A stretch of DNA of 64,000 nt, from positions 62,001 to 126,000 of the forward strand of contig JBOEGW010000007.1 of the NCBI GenBank assembly GCA_050633625.1. The letters are read 5' to 3'. The notes beneath the pieces are model-generated. The model did not search any database, had not been told where the DNA came from, and saw nothing but the letters and a program-made list of their open reading frames with translations. Source of the DNA: JBOEGW01 sp050633625 (GTDB lineage Bacteria; Pseudomonadota; Alphaproteobacteria; Rhodobacterales; Rhodobacteraceae). The position numbers were made by a program, and so were the translations under genes. Position 1 is the stretch's first letter, and each line of letters begins with the position of its first letter. Positions 10,357 through 18,581 of the stretch are shown piece after piece.

Positions 10357-11067
10357 TTGGACAGCACAGACCAAGCGGACATCGAGGCTGCGAGTGAATT
10401 TGCGACCCAAACCCTTGTGGATATGGGGTTGAGTGAGCGCGCACCGGGGCATGTGTTTTGGCATATGAACCCCGATATGCTTGGCGGGATCCGCCTTCAG
10501 GCGCGCGCGCGCGGGGGCAAAATCGAGATGACGCCGGTGGCACAGGTTGTTTGGCTGCCGATTGAGCGCCTTGTCGCCGTGGGCAAAGGGATGAAATATC
10601 GGCCTTGGTCGCCCATGGCGATCACCCGGTCCCTGATCCAGATTTCCGCCCCCGGCAGCCGCCCGCCACGCTTTACACCCGGCGATTTCGCTGAGGGCGC
10701 GTCCGATTTGATGATGCTTGCCAAGACAAAAGTCATTCCGCAGATTGTCGAAATGGCCGACGAGCGCGCGCTGCGCGATGTGTTTCGTGCCCAAGCGCGG
10801 GCCAAAGTTGGCCAAGCCTTGCGCCTCGTTGCGTATCAAACGTGGGAGCGGGGCCGGGTTGACTTGGATCAGGCCTTTGCTGATTTGATGGCCGGACAAA
10901 CGGAGGCTAGAGGGCGCGCCCGGTTGCGCCAGTTTTTGGACCGATTGGCGCAGTCGCAGCAAACCGAAGCGATCTTGGCAACCAAAAGCAAAGGCGCGCG
11001 CCCCGCAAAGGGACCACAGGGCGGGAAAAGCGACGGGACTGCGGGCGAGAAAGTTGGGGTAAAATAA
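10357..11067 (+). CDS. Conserved hypothetical protein, TTG start
   Basis: 236-residue soluble protein that I cannot assign to a family. The N-terminal 160 residues look globular (for example FWHMNPDMLGGIRLQARARGG). The C-terminal tail is basic and low in complexity (about the last 40 residues: Lys, Gly, Ala, Pro), like a nucleic-acid-binding extension. The only start with a good ribosome site is TTG at 10357, preceded by AAAGGAG. It stands between the thioesterase gene and rplM; 124 bp and a likely rplM promoter separate it from the ribosomal operon. Confidence 0.7.
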   Translation: MDSTDQADIEAASEFATQTLVDMGLSERAPGHVFWHMNPDMLGGIRLQARARGGKIEMTPVAQVVWLPIERLVAVGKGMKYRPWSPMAITRSLIQISAPGSRPPRFTPGDFAEGASDLMMLAKTKVIPQIVEMADERALRDVFRAQARAKVGQALRLVAYQTWERGRVDLDQAFADLMAGQTEARGRARLRQFLDRLAQSQQTEAILATKSKGARPAKGPQGGKSDGTAGEKVGVK

Positions 11068-11129
11068 TACCTCTTTTGTAACGCCTTGATTTAATACGGT
11101 TATTTACATTTTGCCATCACATAACAGTC

Positions 11130-11157
11130 TTGACGCAGCCCCATAAACCACTAAAAG
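11130..11157 (+). promoter_or_regulatory. Candidate sigma-70 promoter of rplM-rpsI
   Basis: TTGACG (11130-11135) and TAAAAG (11152-11157) with a 16-bp spacer, 34 bp before the rplM start. Confidence 0.4.
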
Positions 11158-11191
11158 CAGCCCATCCGAAACCCAATCAGGGCTGAACACC

Positions 11192-11656
11192 ATGAAAACC
11201 TTCTCTGCAACACCTGCAGATATCGAGAAGAAATGGATCCTTATCGACGCCGAAGGCGTTGTTATGGGCCGTCTTGCGTCGATTATCGCCATGCGTCTGC
11301 GTGGTAAGCACAAGCCATCTTACACCCCCCACATGGATTGCGGCGACAACGTCATCGTCATCAATGCGGACAAGGTGCAACTCACTGGCAAAAAGCGTTC
11401 CGACAAAATCCACTACTGGCACACCGGTTTTCCGGGCGGTATCAAAAACCGTACAGCGGGTCAGATTTTGGAAGGGGAGTACCCCGAGCGTCTTTTGACT
11501 CTGGCCGTCAAGCGTATGCTGCCGGGCAACAAACTGAGCCGTCAGCAGATGACAAACCTGCGTGTTTACGCGGGTGCCGAGCATCAGCATGAAGCACAGA
11601 ACCCCGAAGTTCTGGACGTGAAGTCCATGAACAAGAAAAACTCGCGTGAGGGCTGA
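11192..11656 (+). CDS. rplM: 50S ribosomal protein L13
   Basis: 154-residue uL13, a component of the large ribosomal subunit. It contains the family signature region ([35 protein letters not shown]) and the N-terminal [20 protein letters not shown]. Length is normal. It forms the standard rplM-rpsI operon, with 2 bp between its stop and the rpsI ATG. Confidence 0.98.
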   Translation: MKTFSATPADIEKKWILIDAEGVVMGRLASIIAMRLRGKHKPSYTPHMDCGDNVIVINADKVQLTGKKRSDKIHYWHTGFPGGIKNRTAGQILEGEYPERLLTLAVKRMLPGNKLSRQQMTNLRVYAGAEHQHEAQNPEVLDVKSMNKKNSREG

Positions 11657-11658
11657 TC

Positions 11659-12153
11659 ATGTCTGAAGAAATCAAATCACTTGATGAGCTGAACGCTGCA
11701 GTTGAAGGCGCTGGCGCGCCAGCCGCAGAAGAAACCGTTGTCCTGCACGAGCAAGTACGCGACGAATTGGGCCGCTCCTATGCCACTGGCAAACGGAAAG
11801 ACGCGGTTGCGCGCGTTTGGATCAAACCGGGGTCCGGTAAGGTCGTTGTGAACGGGAAAGACATGGACAAGTATTTTGCACGCCCCGTGCTGCAAATGAT
11901 CCTGCGTCAACCTTTCACAGTTGCCGGTGTTGAAGGCGAATTTGACGTCATGGCGACAGTCAAAGGCGGCGGTCTCTCCGGTCAAGCTGGTGCTGTGAAG
12001 CACGGCATTTCCAAAGCCTTGCAGCTTTATGAGCCTTCCTTGCGGGGCGCGCTCAAAGCGGCTGGCTTCCTCACACGCGATAGCCGCGTTGTTGAGCGTA
12101 AGAAATACGGTAAGCGCAAAGCGCGCCGGAGCTTCCAGTTCTCCAAGCGTTAA
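11659..12153 (+). CDS. rpsI: 30S ribosomal protein S9
   Basis: 164-residue uS9. The conserved core starts at [21 protein letters not shown] and ends in the basic tail [12 protein letters not shown] that reaches the P-site tRNA. About 35 extra acidic, alanine-rich residues precede the core, longer than in E. coli (130 aa). It is the second gene of the rplM-rpsI operon and is followed by a strong intrinsic terminator. Confidence 0.98.
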   Translation: MSEEIKSLDELNAAVEGAGAPAAEETVVLHEQVRDELGRSYATGKRKDAVARVWIKPGSGKVVVNGKDMDKYFARPVLQMILRQPFTVAGVEGEFDVMATVKGGGLSGQAGAVKHGISKALQLYEPSLRGALKAAGFLTRDSRVVERKKYGKRKARRSFQFSKR

Positions 12154-12177
12154 TCGCTGGTTGGATGTTACGAATTT

Positions 12178-12202
12178 GGGCTGCCTTCGGGCGGCCCTTT
12201 TT
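12178..12202 (+). terminator. Intrinsic terminator of rplM-rpsI
   Basis: GGGCTGCC-TTCG-GGCGGCCC forms an 8-bp stem (one T-G pair) closed by a stable TTCG tetraloop and followed by TTTTT. It starts 25 bp after the rpsI stop. Confidence 0.9.
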
Positions 12203-12289
12203 CGATCTGCGCCCGGCTCAAACGTCCGTGCGATCTTGCGCCGTTTTCATATTGCGGCGCGTTTGGCCATGGCCTATACCCGCGCCAAG

Positions 12290-12366
<77 letters not shown>

Positions 12367-12393
12367 ATTTTCTTCGTGCGACTGCTTCGCGAC

Positions 12394-12418
12394 TTGAGCG
12401 CCTGTTTGGCGCGCTCAA
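12394..12418. terminator. Hairpin after tRNA-Arg
   Basis: TTGAGCGC (12394-12401) pairs perfectly with GCGCTCAA (12411-12418). There is no long T run. It lies between the tRNA (+) and the end of the amidotransferase gene (-), so it could end either transcript. Confidence 0.45.
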
Positions 12419-12455
12419 AGGATTTCCTGCTCGACGCAGCATATTCCCAATCATT

Positions 12456-13202
12456 TCAAGAGGCTGCGCGGTAGCGTGTCACGAAGTTTTGCAGGATTTT
12501 CTGTGGCCATGTCACGGTTTGAGCGCGGCACATGGCGATGAGGGCGTCCGCCTCCTCAGGCGGGAAGTAGCCACGATGTTTGTAGATATTGATGCGCGTT
12601 TCAAATCCTGCGGCGTCGGCCTCGGGATGAAACTGTGTGGCGTAGACGTTGGCGCGATAGCGCACCATTTGGAAGGGACAGCTTGGGGAGGTGACAAGAT
12701 GGGTGGCGCCCGGCGGGAGGGTTTGCATCGCTTCTTTGTGGCCCACGAAAGCGTCGAAATCATGAGCGATCCCCGAAAGCACCGGGTCCGAGAGACCGTC
12801 CTGAGTGAGGCTGCACGCCGCCGCGCTGACCGGCTCGCCATAAGCAGCTTTGGACACGGAACCGGGCGCAAGGTGCTGCCCCAAAATGCCAATGCCATAA
12901 CAACAGCCCAAGAACGGAACATCCGCGGCGCAAATTTCGGGCATCAGACTGAGGATTTCGGCCTCGATGCGGGCCTCGATCGGGTCTTTGGAGGCGGGAT
13001 CATCAGAAACGCAGCCCGGCCCGCCGCCCACAATCACGCCACTATAGGCGCTCAATGACAAATCTGCGGGCAGGGCGGTTTGATCGAGGCGCAGGCGATG
13101 GGTGTCGGTGCGCTCAAGCCCACCCTTTGCCAGAAAGGCATCGTATTCATCGTCCGCCGCCTCGGTTTCGGGGCGCAATTGCAGAATTAGAAAGGGCTTC
13201 AT
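12456..13202 (-). CDS. Class I glutamine amidotransferase-like protein
   Basis: 248-residue stand-alone class I GATase (GuaA N-domain type). The nucleophile elbow is VPFLGCCYGIGILGQHLA, with Cys followed by Cys-Tyr-Gly, and the catalytic His-Glu pair is in TQFHPEAD. GVIVGGGPGCVSDDP is the early Gly-rich loop. Such proteins hydrolyse glutamine or gamma-glutamyl amides, and several Rhodobacterales carry one annotated as GMP-synthase-like. There is no synthetase domain and no partner gene next door, so the acceptor is unknown. MM at 13205/13202 are both possible starts. Confidence 0.85.
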   Translation of the reverse strand: MKPFLILQLRPETEAADDEYDAFLAKGGLERTDTHRLRLDQTALPADLSLSAYSGVIVGGGPGCVSDDPASKDPIEARIEAEILSLMPEICAADVPFLGCCYGIGILGQHLAPGSVSKAAYGEPVSAAACSLTQDGLSDPVLSGIAHDFDAFVGHKEAMQTLPPGATHLVTSPSCPFQMVRYRANVYATQFHPEADAAGFETRINIYKHRGYFPPEEADALIAMCRAQTVTWPQKILQNFVTRYRAAS

Positions 13203-13283
13203 CATGAGGCTCGCACGGCAAAAAAGCAAAACCCCGACCAAAGCCGGGGCATTTGAGGACGACTTAGATCAGCCGAGATCGTT

Positions 13284-13850
13284 TTAGCTGCCCCAAGTGC
13301 GGATCGTCCCGCAATCCATATGGACAAAGTTGGACCCAGAATACTTGCCAACGCCACCGGCTTTACAAGCACTTGCCGCTTTGAACATCTGGTGGACGGA
13401 GCGAGACTTGAGACGCAAATCGGCGGCTTGGCCGCGCATATGCAACGAGTTTTTCGCGACACCGCGCGAACGCGAGCGCAACATGTTGTTGGTCTGTGGG
13501 GACCGATAGCCCGACAACATTGTATAGGGTTCATTGACATCGAGAAGGGAATGCGCCGCCGCGATGATGTCCACGGTGCGCGTGTCGATGGAGATCGCTT
13601 TGTTCACCCGCCAATCGCGCATGAAGTGGTTGATTTCATTGAGGGCTTCTTTGATGTACTTGCCTTCAATCCAATAGATCGTGTTGATCGTTTCGCCCGT
13701 CCGCCCGGAATACATGGCGATGGTTCGGATGTCGCCCGATCCGCGCAGGAACCCGGCGGCCTTCGAATAGGTTGGTGCTGCGGTAAGTGTGGTTGCCGCG
13801 AACGCGCCCAAGAGCGCACGGCGGCTAATGCCCGTGGAGCTTTGTGTCAT
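13284..13850 (-). CDS. Tat-exported DUF882 (YcbK/M15-type) peptidoglycan protein
   Basis: 188-residue exported protein. SRRALLGAFAATTL near the N-terminus is a twin-arginine signal, with a likely cleavage after SKA. The mature part is a DUF882/peptidase M15_2 domain with zinc-ligand pattern H-x6-D in SLHMRGQAADLRL and the second His in FVHMDCGTIRTWG. These proteins are thought to be periplasmic carboxypeptidases acting on peptidoglycan. The start at 13850 is chosen because the signal peptide begins there. The gene is divergent from an L,D-transpeptidase gene, a second cell-wall enzyme. Confidence 0.85.
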   Translation of the reverse strand: MTQSSTGISRRALLGAFAATTLTAAPTYSKAAGFLRGSGDIRTIAMYSGRTGETINTIYWIEGKYIKEALNEINHFMRDWRVNKAISIDTRTVDIIAAAHSLLDVNEPYTMLSGYRSPQTNNMLRSRSRGVAKNSLHMRGQAADLRLKSRSVHQMFKAASACKAGGVGKYSGSNFVHMDCGTIRTWGS

Positions 13851-14279
13851 CTGTCCCAACGTGTCCCGTCGCTTTCTGCTTCCCGGGTTCGCACTCAAGT
13901 GGTGCAATGTCACCGGTTTGTTTCGCCTCATCCCCAGGCGTGTTCGATTTATGGCATATCTCGAATCGTGGGCCAAGTGCTGAGTTCCTTCTGAAACGAT
14001 TACTGGGCAATATCGGCAGGATTTTGCGCAAATTGTTTTGAGAATTGGTTAAATATTCAGCGCCACCCCGAATTTCAGGCATTTACTGTCTGTTTTTGTG
14101 GTCAAACTGCCGCATTTAGCGGGAATTATGAACTTCGACCCCAGATATCGTTTTTGTGACTGGACGCGCAGGGCGGAGCTGTCAAAACTGTATTTACATG
14201 GGGAATCTGCTGTTTTTGACCGGATCGGGCGTATTGAGAGCCACATAAACGACCGGATCGAGGGAAATTGAGGAAAAAG
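13851..14279. other. Divergent intergenic region between two cell-wall genes
   Basis: 429 bp carrying the promoters of the DUF882 gene (-) and the L,D-transpeptidase gene (+). No gene is seen in it. GACCGGATCG occurs twice (14218-14227 and 14251-14260), 33 bp apart, that is three helical turns, just before the L,D-transpeptidase start. TGTTTTTG-like tracts occur several times between 14085 and 14220. Confidence 0.6.
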
Positions 14280-15899
14280 ATGATACAGACGCTGCCGCGC
14301 CTTGGGCTGAAATTTGCTTCCACTCTGCTGTTGAGTGCCGTCCTACTGACAACAACGCCGCCACCAGTGAGCGCGCAATCCAAGATCACAGCCTTCGCTC
14401 AGGCGATTGCTGAGGCCGCGACCGGGGATGAGGACATCGCCGCGTTCTATCGCGATAACGGCTATGAGCCAATCTGGACCGGCACGTCCGAGACCCATGC
14501 GGCGCGCCGCGAAGCGCTTTTTCGCGCCATCCAGCACGCGCCTGATCACGGGTTGCCCGCCGCTGATTACAACACTGCCGCCCTCGAAGCGCAGTTGCGC
14601 GCCATTGCCTCGCCGCGCGATGTCGGCCAAGCCGAAGTCGCCCTTTCAGCGCTGTTTTTGCGGTACGCAAAACAAATCCAGACAGGTATTTTGACGCCCT
14701 CCAAGGTGGACAACGGCATCAAACGCGAAGTCCCGCTGCGCGACCGCACCGAGCTGTTGCAAACCTTCACAACCTCAACACCTGCGCCATTCTTGCGCAA
14801 CCTGCCGCCCAAATCCGAGGAATACGCCCGTTTGATGCGCGAAAAACTGCGCCTTGAACGTGACCTTGCGTCGGGCGGATGGGGCGCCAAGGTGCCTGCG
14901 AACTCCCTCAAGCCCGGACAATCCGGTGAGGCTGTGATTGCGCTGCGCAACCGTCTGATTTCTATGGGGTATATGGATCGTATTGCTACGGCGACTTATG
15001 ACGCAAACCTCCAAAAAGCTGTGCAGGATTTCCAAGAAGCGCATGGTTTGAACGCCGATGGCGTGGCCGGGGCCGGGACGATTTCCGCGATCAACGCGGG
15101 TATTTCAGACCGGATTGAATCCATTCTTGTTGCGATGGAACGCGAACGCTGGATGAATATCGAACGCGGGGATCGCTATATTTGGGTCAACCTTACGACG
15201 TTCTCCGCGCGCATCGTGGACGGCGGTAAAGTGACCTTCGAAACCCGCTCCGTGATCGGCAAAAACACCGGAGATCGGCGCACGCCGGAGTTTTCCGATG
15301 TGATGGAACATATGGTGATTAACCCGACTTGGCATGTGCCGCGCTCGATCGTCACCAAAGAATACCTGCCAGCGATGCAGCGCAATCCCGGTGCGGCAGG
15401 GCATTTGAAACTGATCGACAGCCGGGGCCGGGTGGTCAGCCGCTCGTCGGTGAACTTTAGCGCCTATAATGCGCGCAACTTCCCCTATGCGATGAAGCAA
15501 CCGCCTTCATCGCGCAACGCGCTTGGGCTTGTGAAGTTCATTTTCCCGAACAAATACAACATCTACCTGCATGATACCCCGGCCAAAAGCCTGTTTGCCC
15601 GCGAAGTGCGCGCCTACTCCCATGGCTGCATCCGTCTCCAGCAACCCTTTGAATTTGCTTATGCATTGCTGGGACCAGAGGTGGATGATCCCAAAGGGAC
15701 ATTCCATTCTTATCTGCGCACGGGGCAAGAAAGCGTTGTGAAGCTGAAAAAGCAGGTGCCTGTTCACCTCGTTTACCGGACGGCCTTTACCGACACGCAA
15801 GGCCGCATGAACTACCGCGCCGACATTTACGACCGTGACGCCCGGATTTGGTCCGCGTTGGAGGCGGCTGGCGTGCGGTTTACGGCGGGCGAAAGCTAA
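14280..15899 (+). CDS. L,D-transpeptidase (YcbB/LdtD type)
   Basis: 539-residue periplasmic enzyme forming 3-3 peptidoglycan cross-links. An N-terminal signal peptide (hydrophobic LGLKFASTLLLSAVLL, cleavage near VSA-Q) precedes a scaffold domain (FYRDNGYEPIWTGTSETH), a peptidoglycan-binding domain around residues 210-265 (LKPGQSGEAVIALRNRL) and a YkuD catalytic domain with the Cys nucleophile in YSHGCIRLQQP. This order is that of the large YcbB family. The ATG at 14280 is preceded by GAGGA; the upstream TTG at 14268 is less likely. Confidence 0.93.
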   Translation: MIQTLPRLGLKFASTLLLSAVLLTTTPPPVSAQSKITAFAQAIAEAATGDEDIAAFYRDNGYEPIWTGTSETHAARREALFRAIQHAPDHGLPAADYNTAALEAQLRAIASPRDVGQAEVALSALFLRYAKQIQTGILTPSKVDNGIKREVPLRDRTELLQTFTTSTPAPFLRNLPPKSEEYARLMREKLRLERDLASGGWGAKVPANSLKPGQSGEAVIALRNRLISMGYMDRIATATYDANLQKAVQDFQEAHGLNADGVAGAGTISAINAGISDRIESILVAMERERWMNIERGDRYIWVNLTTFSARIVDGGKVTFETRSVIGKNTGDRRTPEFSDVMEHMVINPTWHVPRSIVTKEYLPAMQRNPGAAGHLKLIDSRGRVVSRSSVNFSAYNARNFPYAMKQPPSSRNALGLVKFIFPNKYNIYLHDTPAKSLFAREVRAYSHGCIRLQQPFEFAYALLGPEVDDPKGTFHSYLRTGQESVVKLKKQVPVHLVYRTAFTDTQGRMNYRADIYDRDARIWSALEAAGVRFTAGES

Positions 15900-15935
15900 G
15901 CGGCGGTTGATCCTGCTCACCAGCGCGCTAAACAT

Positions 15936-15967
15936 GTTTCATCCGCCCCGGTGAGGGCGGGCGAAAC
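15936..15967. promoter_or_regulatory. Hairpin between L,D-transpeptidase and ACP genes
   Basis: GTTTC-AT-CCGCCC pairs with GGGCGG-GC-GAAAC around a CGGTGA loop. It lies 36 bp after the transpeptidase stop and 19 bp before the ACP start. It may be a weak terminator or a regulatory RNA hairpin; there is no T run. Confidence 0.4.
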
Positions 15968-15986
15968 ACAAAGGCGAATAGACGTT

Positions 15987-16250
15987 ATGGCGTCCGACAT
16001 CCAAAGCCAAACCATTGAAATCCTTGCAAAACAGGCGCGCGTTGAACCGGGTACGGTGACGCTGGACATGAGCCTTGAGGATCTTGGGCTTGATAGCATG
16101 GCGCTTGTGGAGGCGCTGTTCGTGCTTGAGGAGCGTTTTGAAGTGAGCGTGCCGTTCAACGCCAACCAACCAGAGGAACAAGGTGTCGATCTGAGCACCG
16201 TGGGGGCGGTGGTCGTTGCGGTTGAAGGCTTGGTGAAGGGGCGCGGGTAA
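15987..16250 (+). CDS. Acyl carrier protein (NodF-like, specialised)
   Basis: 87-residue ACP. The phosphopantetheine site is the Ser of GLDSMALVEALF, and the fold pattern (three main helices, acidic surface) is intact. It differs from the housekeeping AcpP (which reads DSLDTVELVM), has a longer loop after VPFNANQPEE, and is paired with its own ketosynthase. The ATG at 15987 follows an AAGGCG purine stretch. It overlaps the next gene by one base (TAATG), so the two products are made together. This resembles the NodF/NodE type of specialised acyl chain pathway; the product is unknown. Confidence 0.9.
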   Translation: MASDIQSQTIEILAKQARVEPGTVTLDMSLEDLGLDSMALVEALFVLEERFEVSVPFNANQPEEQGVDLSTVGAVVVAVEGLVKGRG

Positions 16251-17461
16251 TGCGCCGCGTTGTCATCACCGGGGCCGGGACAATCAACCCGCTTGGCGCG
16301 GATATCGCCGCGACGCAAGCGGCCATGCGCGCGGGCCAAGGGGCCATTGCGCCGCTCAATGTCACCGATGTTGACCGCTTGTCGATCAAGATTGGCGCAT
16401 CGGTACAAGGCTTTGATCCCAATGATCATTTCTCCGCCAAGAGCCTCCCGCTTTATGATCGGTTCACACAATTCGCGCTGGTCGCCGCGCGCCAAGCCAT
16501 GCAGCAATCGGCGCCGGAGCTGAGCGAGCAAGAGGCGCTCAGCGCTGGGGTGATCATCGGCAGTTCTGGGGCCGGATTGACCACGCAAGATGAGACCTAT
16601 CGAGCGGTTTTTGAGGGGGGCAAAAACCGAGTGCATCCCTTCACAGTCCCGCGCTTGATGATGAGTGCGCCTGCCGCGCATATCTCGATGGAATTTGGGC
16701 TTCGCGGCCCCTGTTTCGCGCTGTCGTCTGCCTGTGCTTCCTCCAATCACGCGATGATCCAAGCCCTGAACATGATCCGTGCCGGGCAGGCCGATGTGAT
16801 GCTCACAGGCGGGGCGGATGCGATGCTGTGCTTTGGCGGGATCAAGGCCTGGGAAGGGCTGCGCGTGCTCTCTCCCGATGGCTGTCGCCCGTTTGATGAG
16901 GCGCGCAACGGGATGGTGATGGGCGAGGGCGCGGCGGTGTTCGTCTTTGAGAGCTATGAGCGGGCCAAAGCGCGCGGCGCTGTGATTTTGGCGGAAGTGG
17001 CGGGCGGCTGTATGACGTCTGATGCCAGCGATATCGTGATGCCAGACCAAGCCAGCGCAGCCCGCGCCATATCCGGCGCTCTCAAAGATGCAGGTCTCGC
17101 GCCGCAAGACGTTGGCTATATTAATGCGCATGGAACGGGAACGGCGGCAAATGATCGGGTAGAAAGCGCGGCTCTCCGCCAGTCTTTTGGCGCAGCGGCG
17201 GATGAGGTTTTGGTCTCCTCCACCAAGGCCATGCATGGCCATGCTATTGGGGCTGCGGGGGCGATTGAGCTTATCGCTTGTCTCATGGCTCTCAATGAAG
17301 GGGTGATCGCCCCGACGATCAATTTTGAAACCTCTGATCCAGCTTGTGACCTCGACATTGTGCCAAATGAAGCGCGCGCGCAGCGAGTCACGGCGGTGCT
17401 GTCAAACGCCTTTGCCTTTGGCGGGTTGAACGCCGTACTGGCCCTGCGAAACGCCGTTTAA
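16250..17461 (+). CDS. Beta-ketoacyl-ACP synthase, FabF/NodE-like
   Basis: 403-residue condensing enzyme of the KAS II type. The catalytic triad is visible: Cys in ALSSACASSNHA, His in NAHGTGTAANDRVE and His in KAMHGHAIGAAG. The N-terminal VVITGAGTINPLG is typical of the FabF/NodE group. It elongates ACP-bound chains by decarboxylating malonyl-ACP. Coupling to a private ACP, and its distance from fabD/fabG/acpP, suggest a dedicated long-chain or modified acyl product rather than general fatty acid synthesis. The gene is followed by a convergent ialB unit. Confidence 0.92.
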   Translation: MRRVVITGAGTINPLGADIAATQAAMRAGQGAIAPLNVTDVDRLSIKIGASVQGFDPNDHFSAKSLPLYDRFTQFALVAARQAMQQSAPELSEQEALSAGVIIGSSGAGLTTQDETYRAVFEGGKNRVHPFTVPRLMMSAPAAHISMEFGLRGPCFALSSACASSNHAMIQALNMIRAGQADVMLTGGADAMLCFGGIKAWEGLRVLSPDGCRPFDEARNGMVMGEGAAVFVFESYERAKARGAVILAEVAGGCMTSDASDIVMPDQASAARAISGALKDAGLAPQDVGYINAHGTGTAANDRVESAALRQSFGAAADEVLVSSTKAMHGHAIGAAGAIELIACLMALNEGVIAPTINFETSDPACDLDIVPNEARAQRVTAVLSNAFAFGGLNAVLALRNAV

Positions 17462-17478
17462 CATACTGTCATGAAACG

Positions 17479-17510
17479 AAAAACGCCGCCCCATGAGGAG
17501 CGGCGTTTGA
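17479..17510 (-). terminator. Intrinsic terminator of ialB (also end of ketosynthase unit)
   Basis: AAACGCCGC (17481-17489) pairs with GCGGCGTTT (17500-17508). The run of A's to the left gives TTTTT on the minus strand, so it mainly ends ialB. Confidence 0.75.
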
Positions 17511-17541
17511 GGGTCTGTGCGCGAGATTTCTGTGCGCGGGA

Positions 17542-18228
17542 TTATTGTGGCGCTGGAATTTCCAGCACGGGCAGCGAGTCAAACGCCGCTGTGAAACCGC
17601 TCAACGACACATCAAAAGGGGCTTTTGAGGAGGGATCGGTCATTGAAACCACTGTAAAGGTCGATTTCGCGCCGTTTTTGAACGCAGCCAATTCGCCAGC
17701 AGAGATCCCGAACTGGGCGAAACAGCCAATTGGGATACAATATTGGAAGGGGTAGCGGCGCGGTGCGGCGGAATCGACGCCAATCGTCAATTGTTGGGTC
17801 AGCACAACGCCAAGCGGCATGATGACTGTCACACCGGCAACGGTTTTCAGGTTGTCAGGCAGGCGCGCGATCGAAATCTTGCCAAGCGGCTCAGCGTCAG
17901 GCGCGGGGCGCATAAACTGGACCATCTCGCAGGGATCAGGGCCTTCATTGCCCGGAATGCGAATACACTCACGCGACCAATCCCCGAACACTTCGTCGAT
18001 GTAGCTTTCGGGCTGTTGAACCACCGGATTTCCGTTTTCATCGAGCTGTTCGCCCATCTCAAGCCCAAGCGGGTTTCCTTCGCCTTCGACAACCGGAGCG
18101 GCCTCGGGAGCTGGCGTTTCTGCCGCCGGCGTTTCCTCAGCGGGCGCCTCTGTGGTGTCTTGTGCAAAAGCTGGGGTGCCAAGCGCGATCAGCGCGGCAA
18201 GTCCGAGGGGTTTCAAAAGCTCTGCCAT
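17542..18228 (-). CDS. Invasion-associated locus B (IalB) family protein
   Basis: 228-residue periplasmic or secreted protein of the IalB family (PF06776 type). A signal peptide (LGLAALIALGTPAFA, cut before QDT) is followed by a 50-residue Pro/Ala/Glu-rich spacer and the IalB domain (FGDWSRECIRI, CEMVQFMRP, VIMPLGVVLTQQLTIGVD, YCIPIGCFAQFGIS). Four conserved Cys could form disulphides. IalB was named in Bartonella, but the family is widespread in free-living alphaproteobacteria and its biochemical role is not known. Transcribed alone with its own terminator. Confidence 0.88.
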   Translation of the reverse strand: MAELLKPLGLAALIALGTPAFAQDTTEAPAEETPAAETPAPEAAPVVEGEGNPLGLEMGEQLDENGNPVVQQPESYIDEVFGDWSRECIRIPGNEGPDPCEMVQFMRPAPDAEPLGKISIARLPDNLKTVAGVTVIMPLGVVLTQQLTIGVDSAAPRRYPFQYCIPIGCFAQFGISAGELAAFKNGAKSTFTVVSMTDPSSKAPFDVSLSGFTAAFDSLPVLEIPAPQ

Positions 18229-18413
18229 TGGTTTTCCTGTCTTGGGTTATCTTCGTTGCCCAAGGGAATATCATGTGGTTCTGAGAACGTCAGCCCCAAA
18301 TAGAGGGTCGGAAGGGGGGATTTCCGCCGATCACGACAAAACACAAACGACGTCTAAAGCGAGCCGAGGGGGGACGCGCACAGAAGATGCCGGGCGGGAG
18401 GTCGCAGAGTGTG

Positions 18414-18499
18414 ATTGGGTCGGATGAGACTGGGCCAAATGAGACTAGGCCAAATGAAACTGGGCCAAATGAAACTGGGCCGAATGATACAGGGCATGA
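18414..18499. repeat. 15-bp tandem repeat, about five and a half copies
   Basis: Units begin at 18414, 18429, 18444, 18459, 18474 and 18489 (partial). The consensus is ACTGGGCCAAATGAA. The three central units differ at one or two bases, and the outer ones are more diverged. Because 15 is a multiple of three, every frame reads a pentapeptide repeat; I do not regard those as genes. Confidence 0.85.
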
Positions 18500-18515
18500 C
18501 GCGAAGGACGCATTG

Positions 18516-18547
18516 AAAAAGAGGACCGCATTTCGCAGGCCCTCTTT
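18516..18547 (-). terminator. Minus-strand intrinsic terminator
   Basis: AAAGAGG (18518-18524) pairs with CCTCTTT (18541-18547), with CC/GG further in. The A run at 18516-18520 gives TTTTT on the minus strand. It lies 21 bp past the stop of the small ORF 18569-18709. Confidence 0.6.
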
Positions 18548-18559
18548 CGATAGTCTTAT

Positions 18560-18581
18560 CCGATGATTTCATCGGTTTTTT
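18560..18581 (+). terminator. Orphan plus-strand intrinsic terminator
   Basis: CCGATGA-TT-TCATCGG followed by TTTTTT, a compact textbook terminator. No plus-strand gene ends before it: the nearest upstream element on this strand is the 15-bp tandem repeat. It therefore suggests an unannotated plus-strand transcript. Confidence 0.65.

Noticed and set aside
15917..17242. 441-codon minus-strand ORF opposite the ketosynthase
   Set aside because: Typical shadow ORF in GC-rich coding DNA; the plus strand codes for a complete, conserved KAS.
18354..18572. Minus-strand ORF with an IWPS pentapeptide repeat
   Set aside because: The repeat is only the 15-bp DNA repeat read in frame; there is no ribosome site and no conserved protein context.
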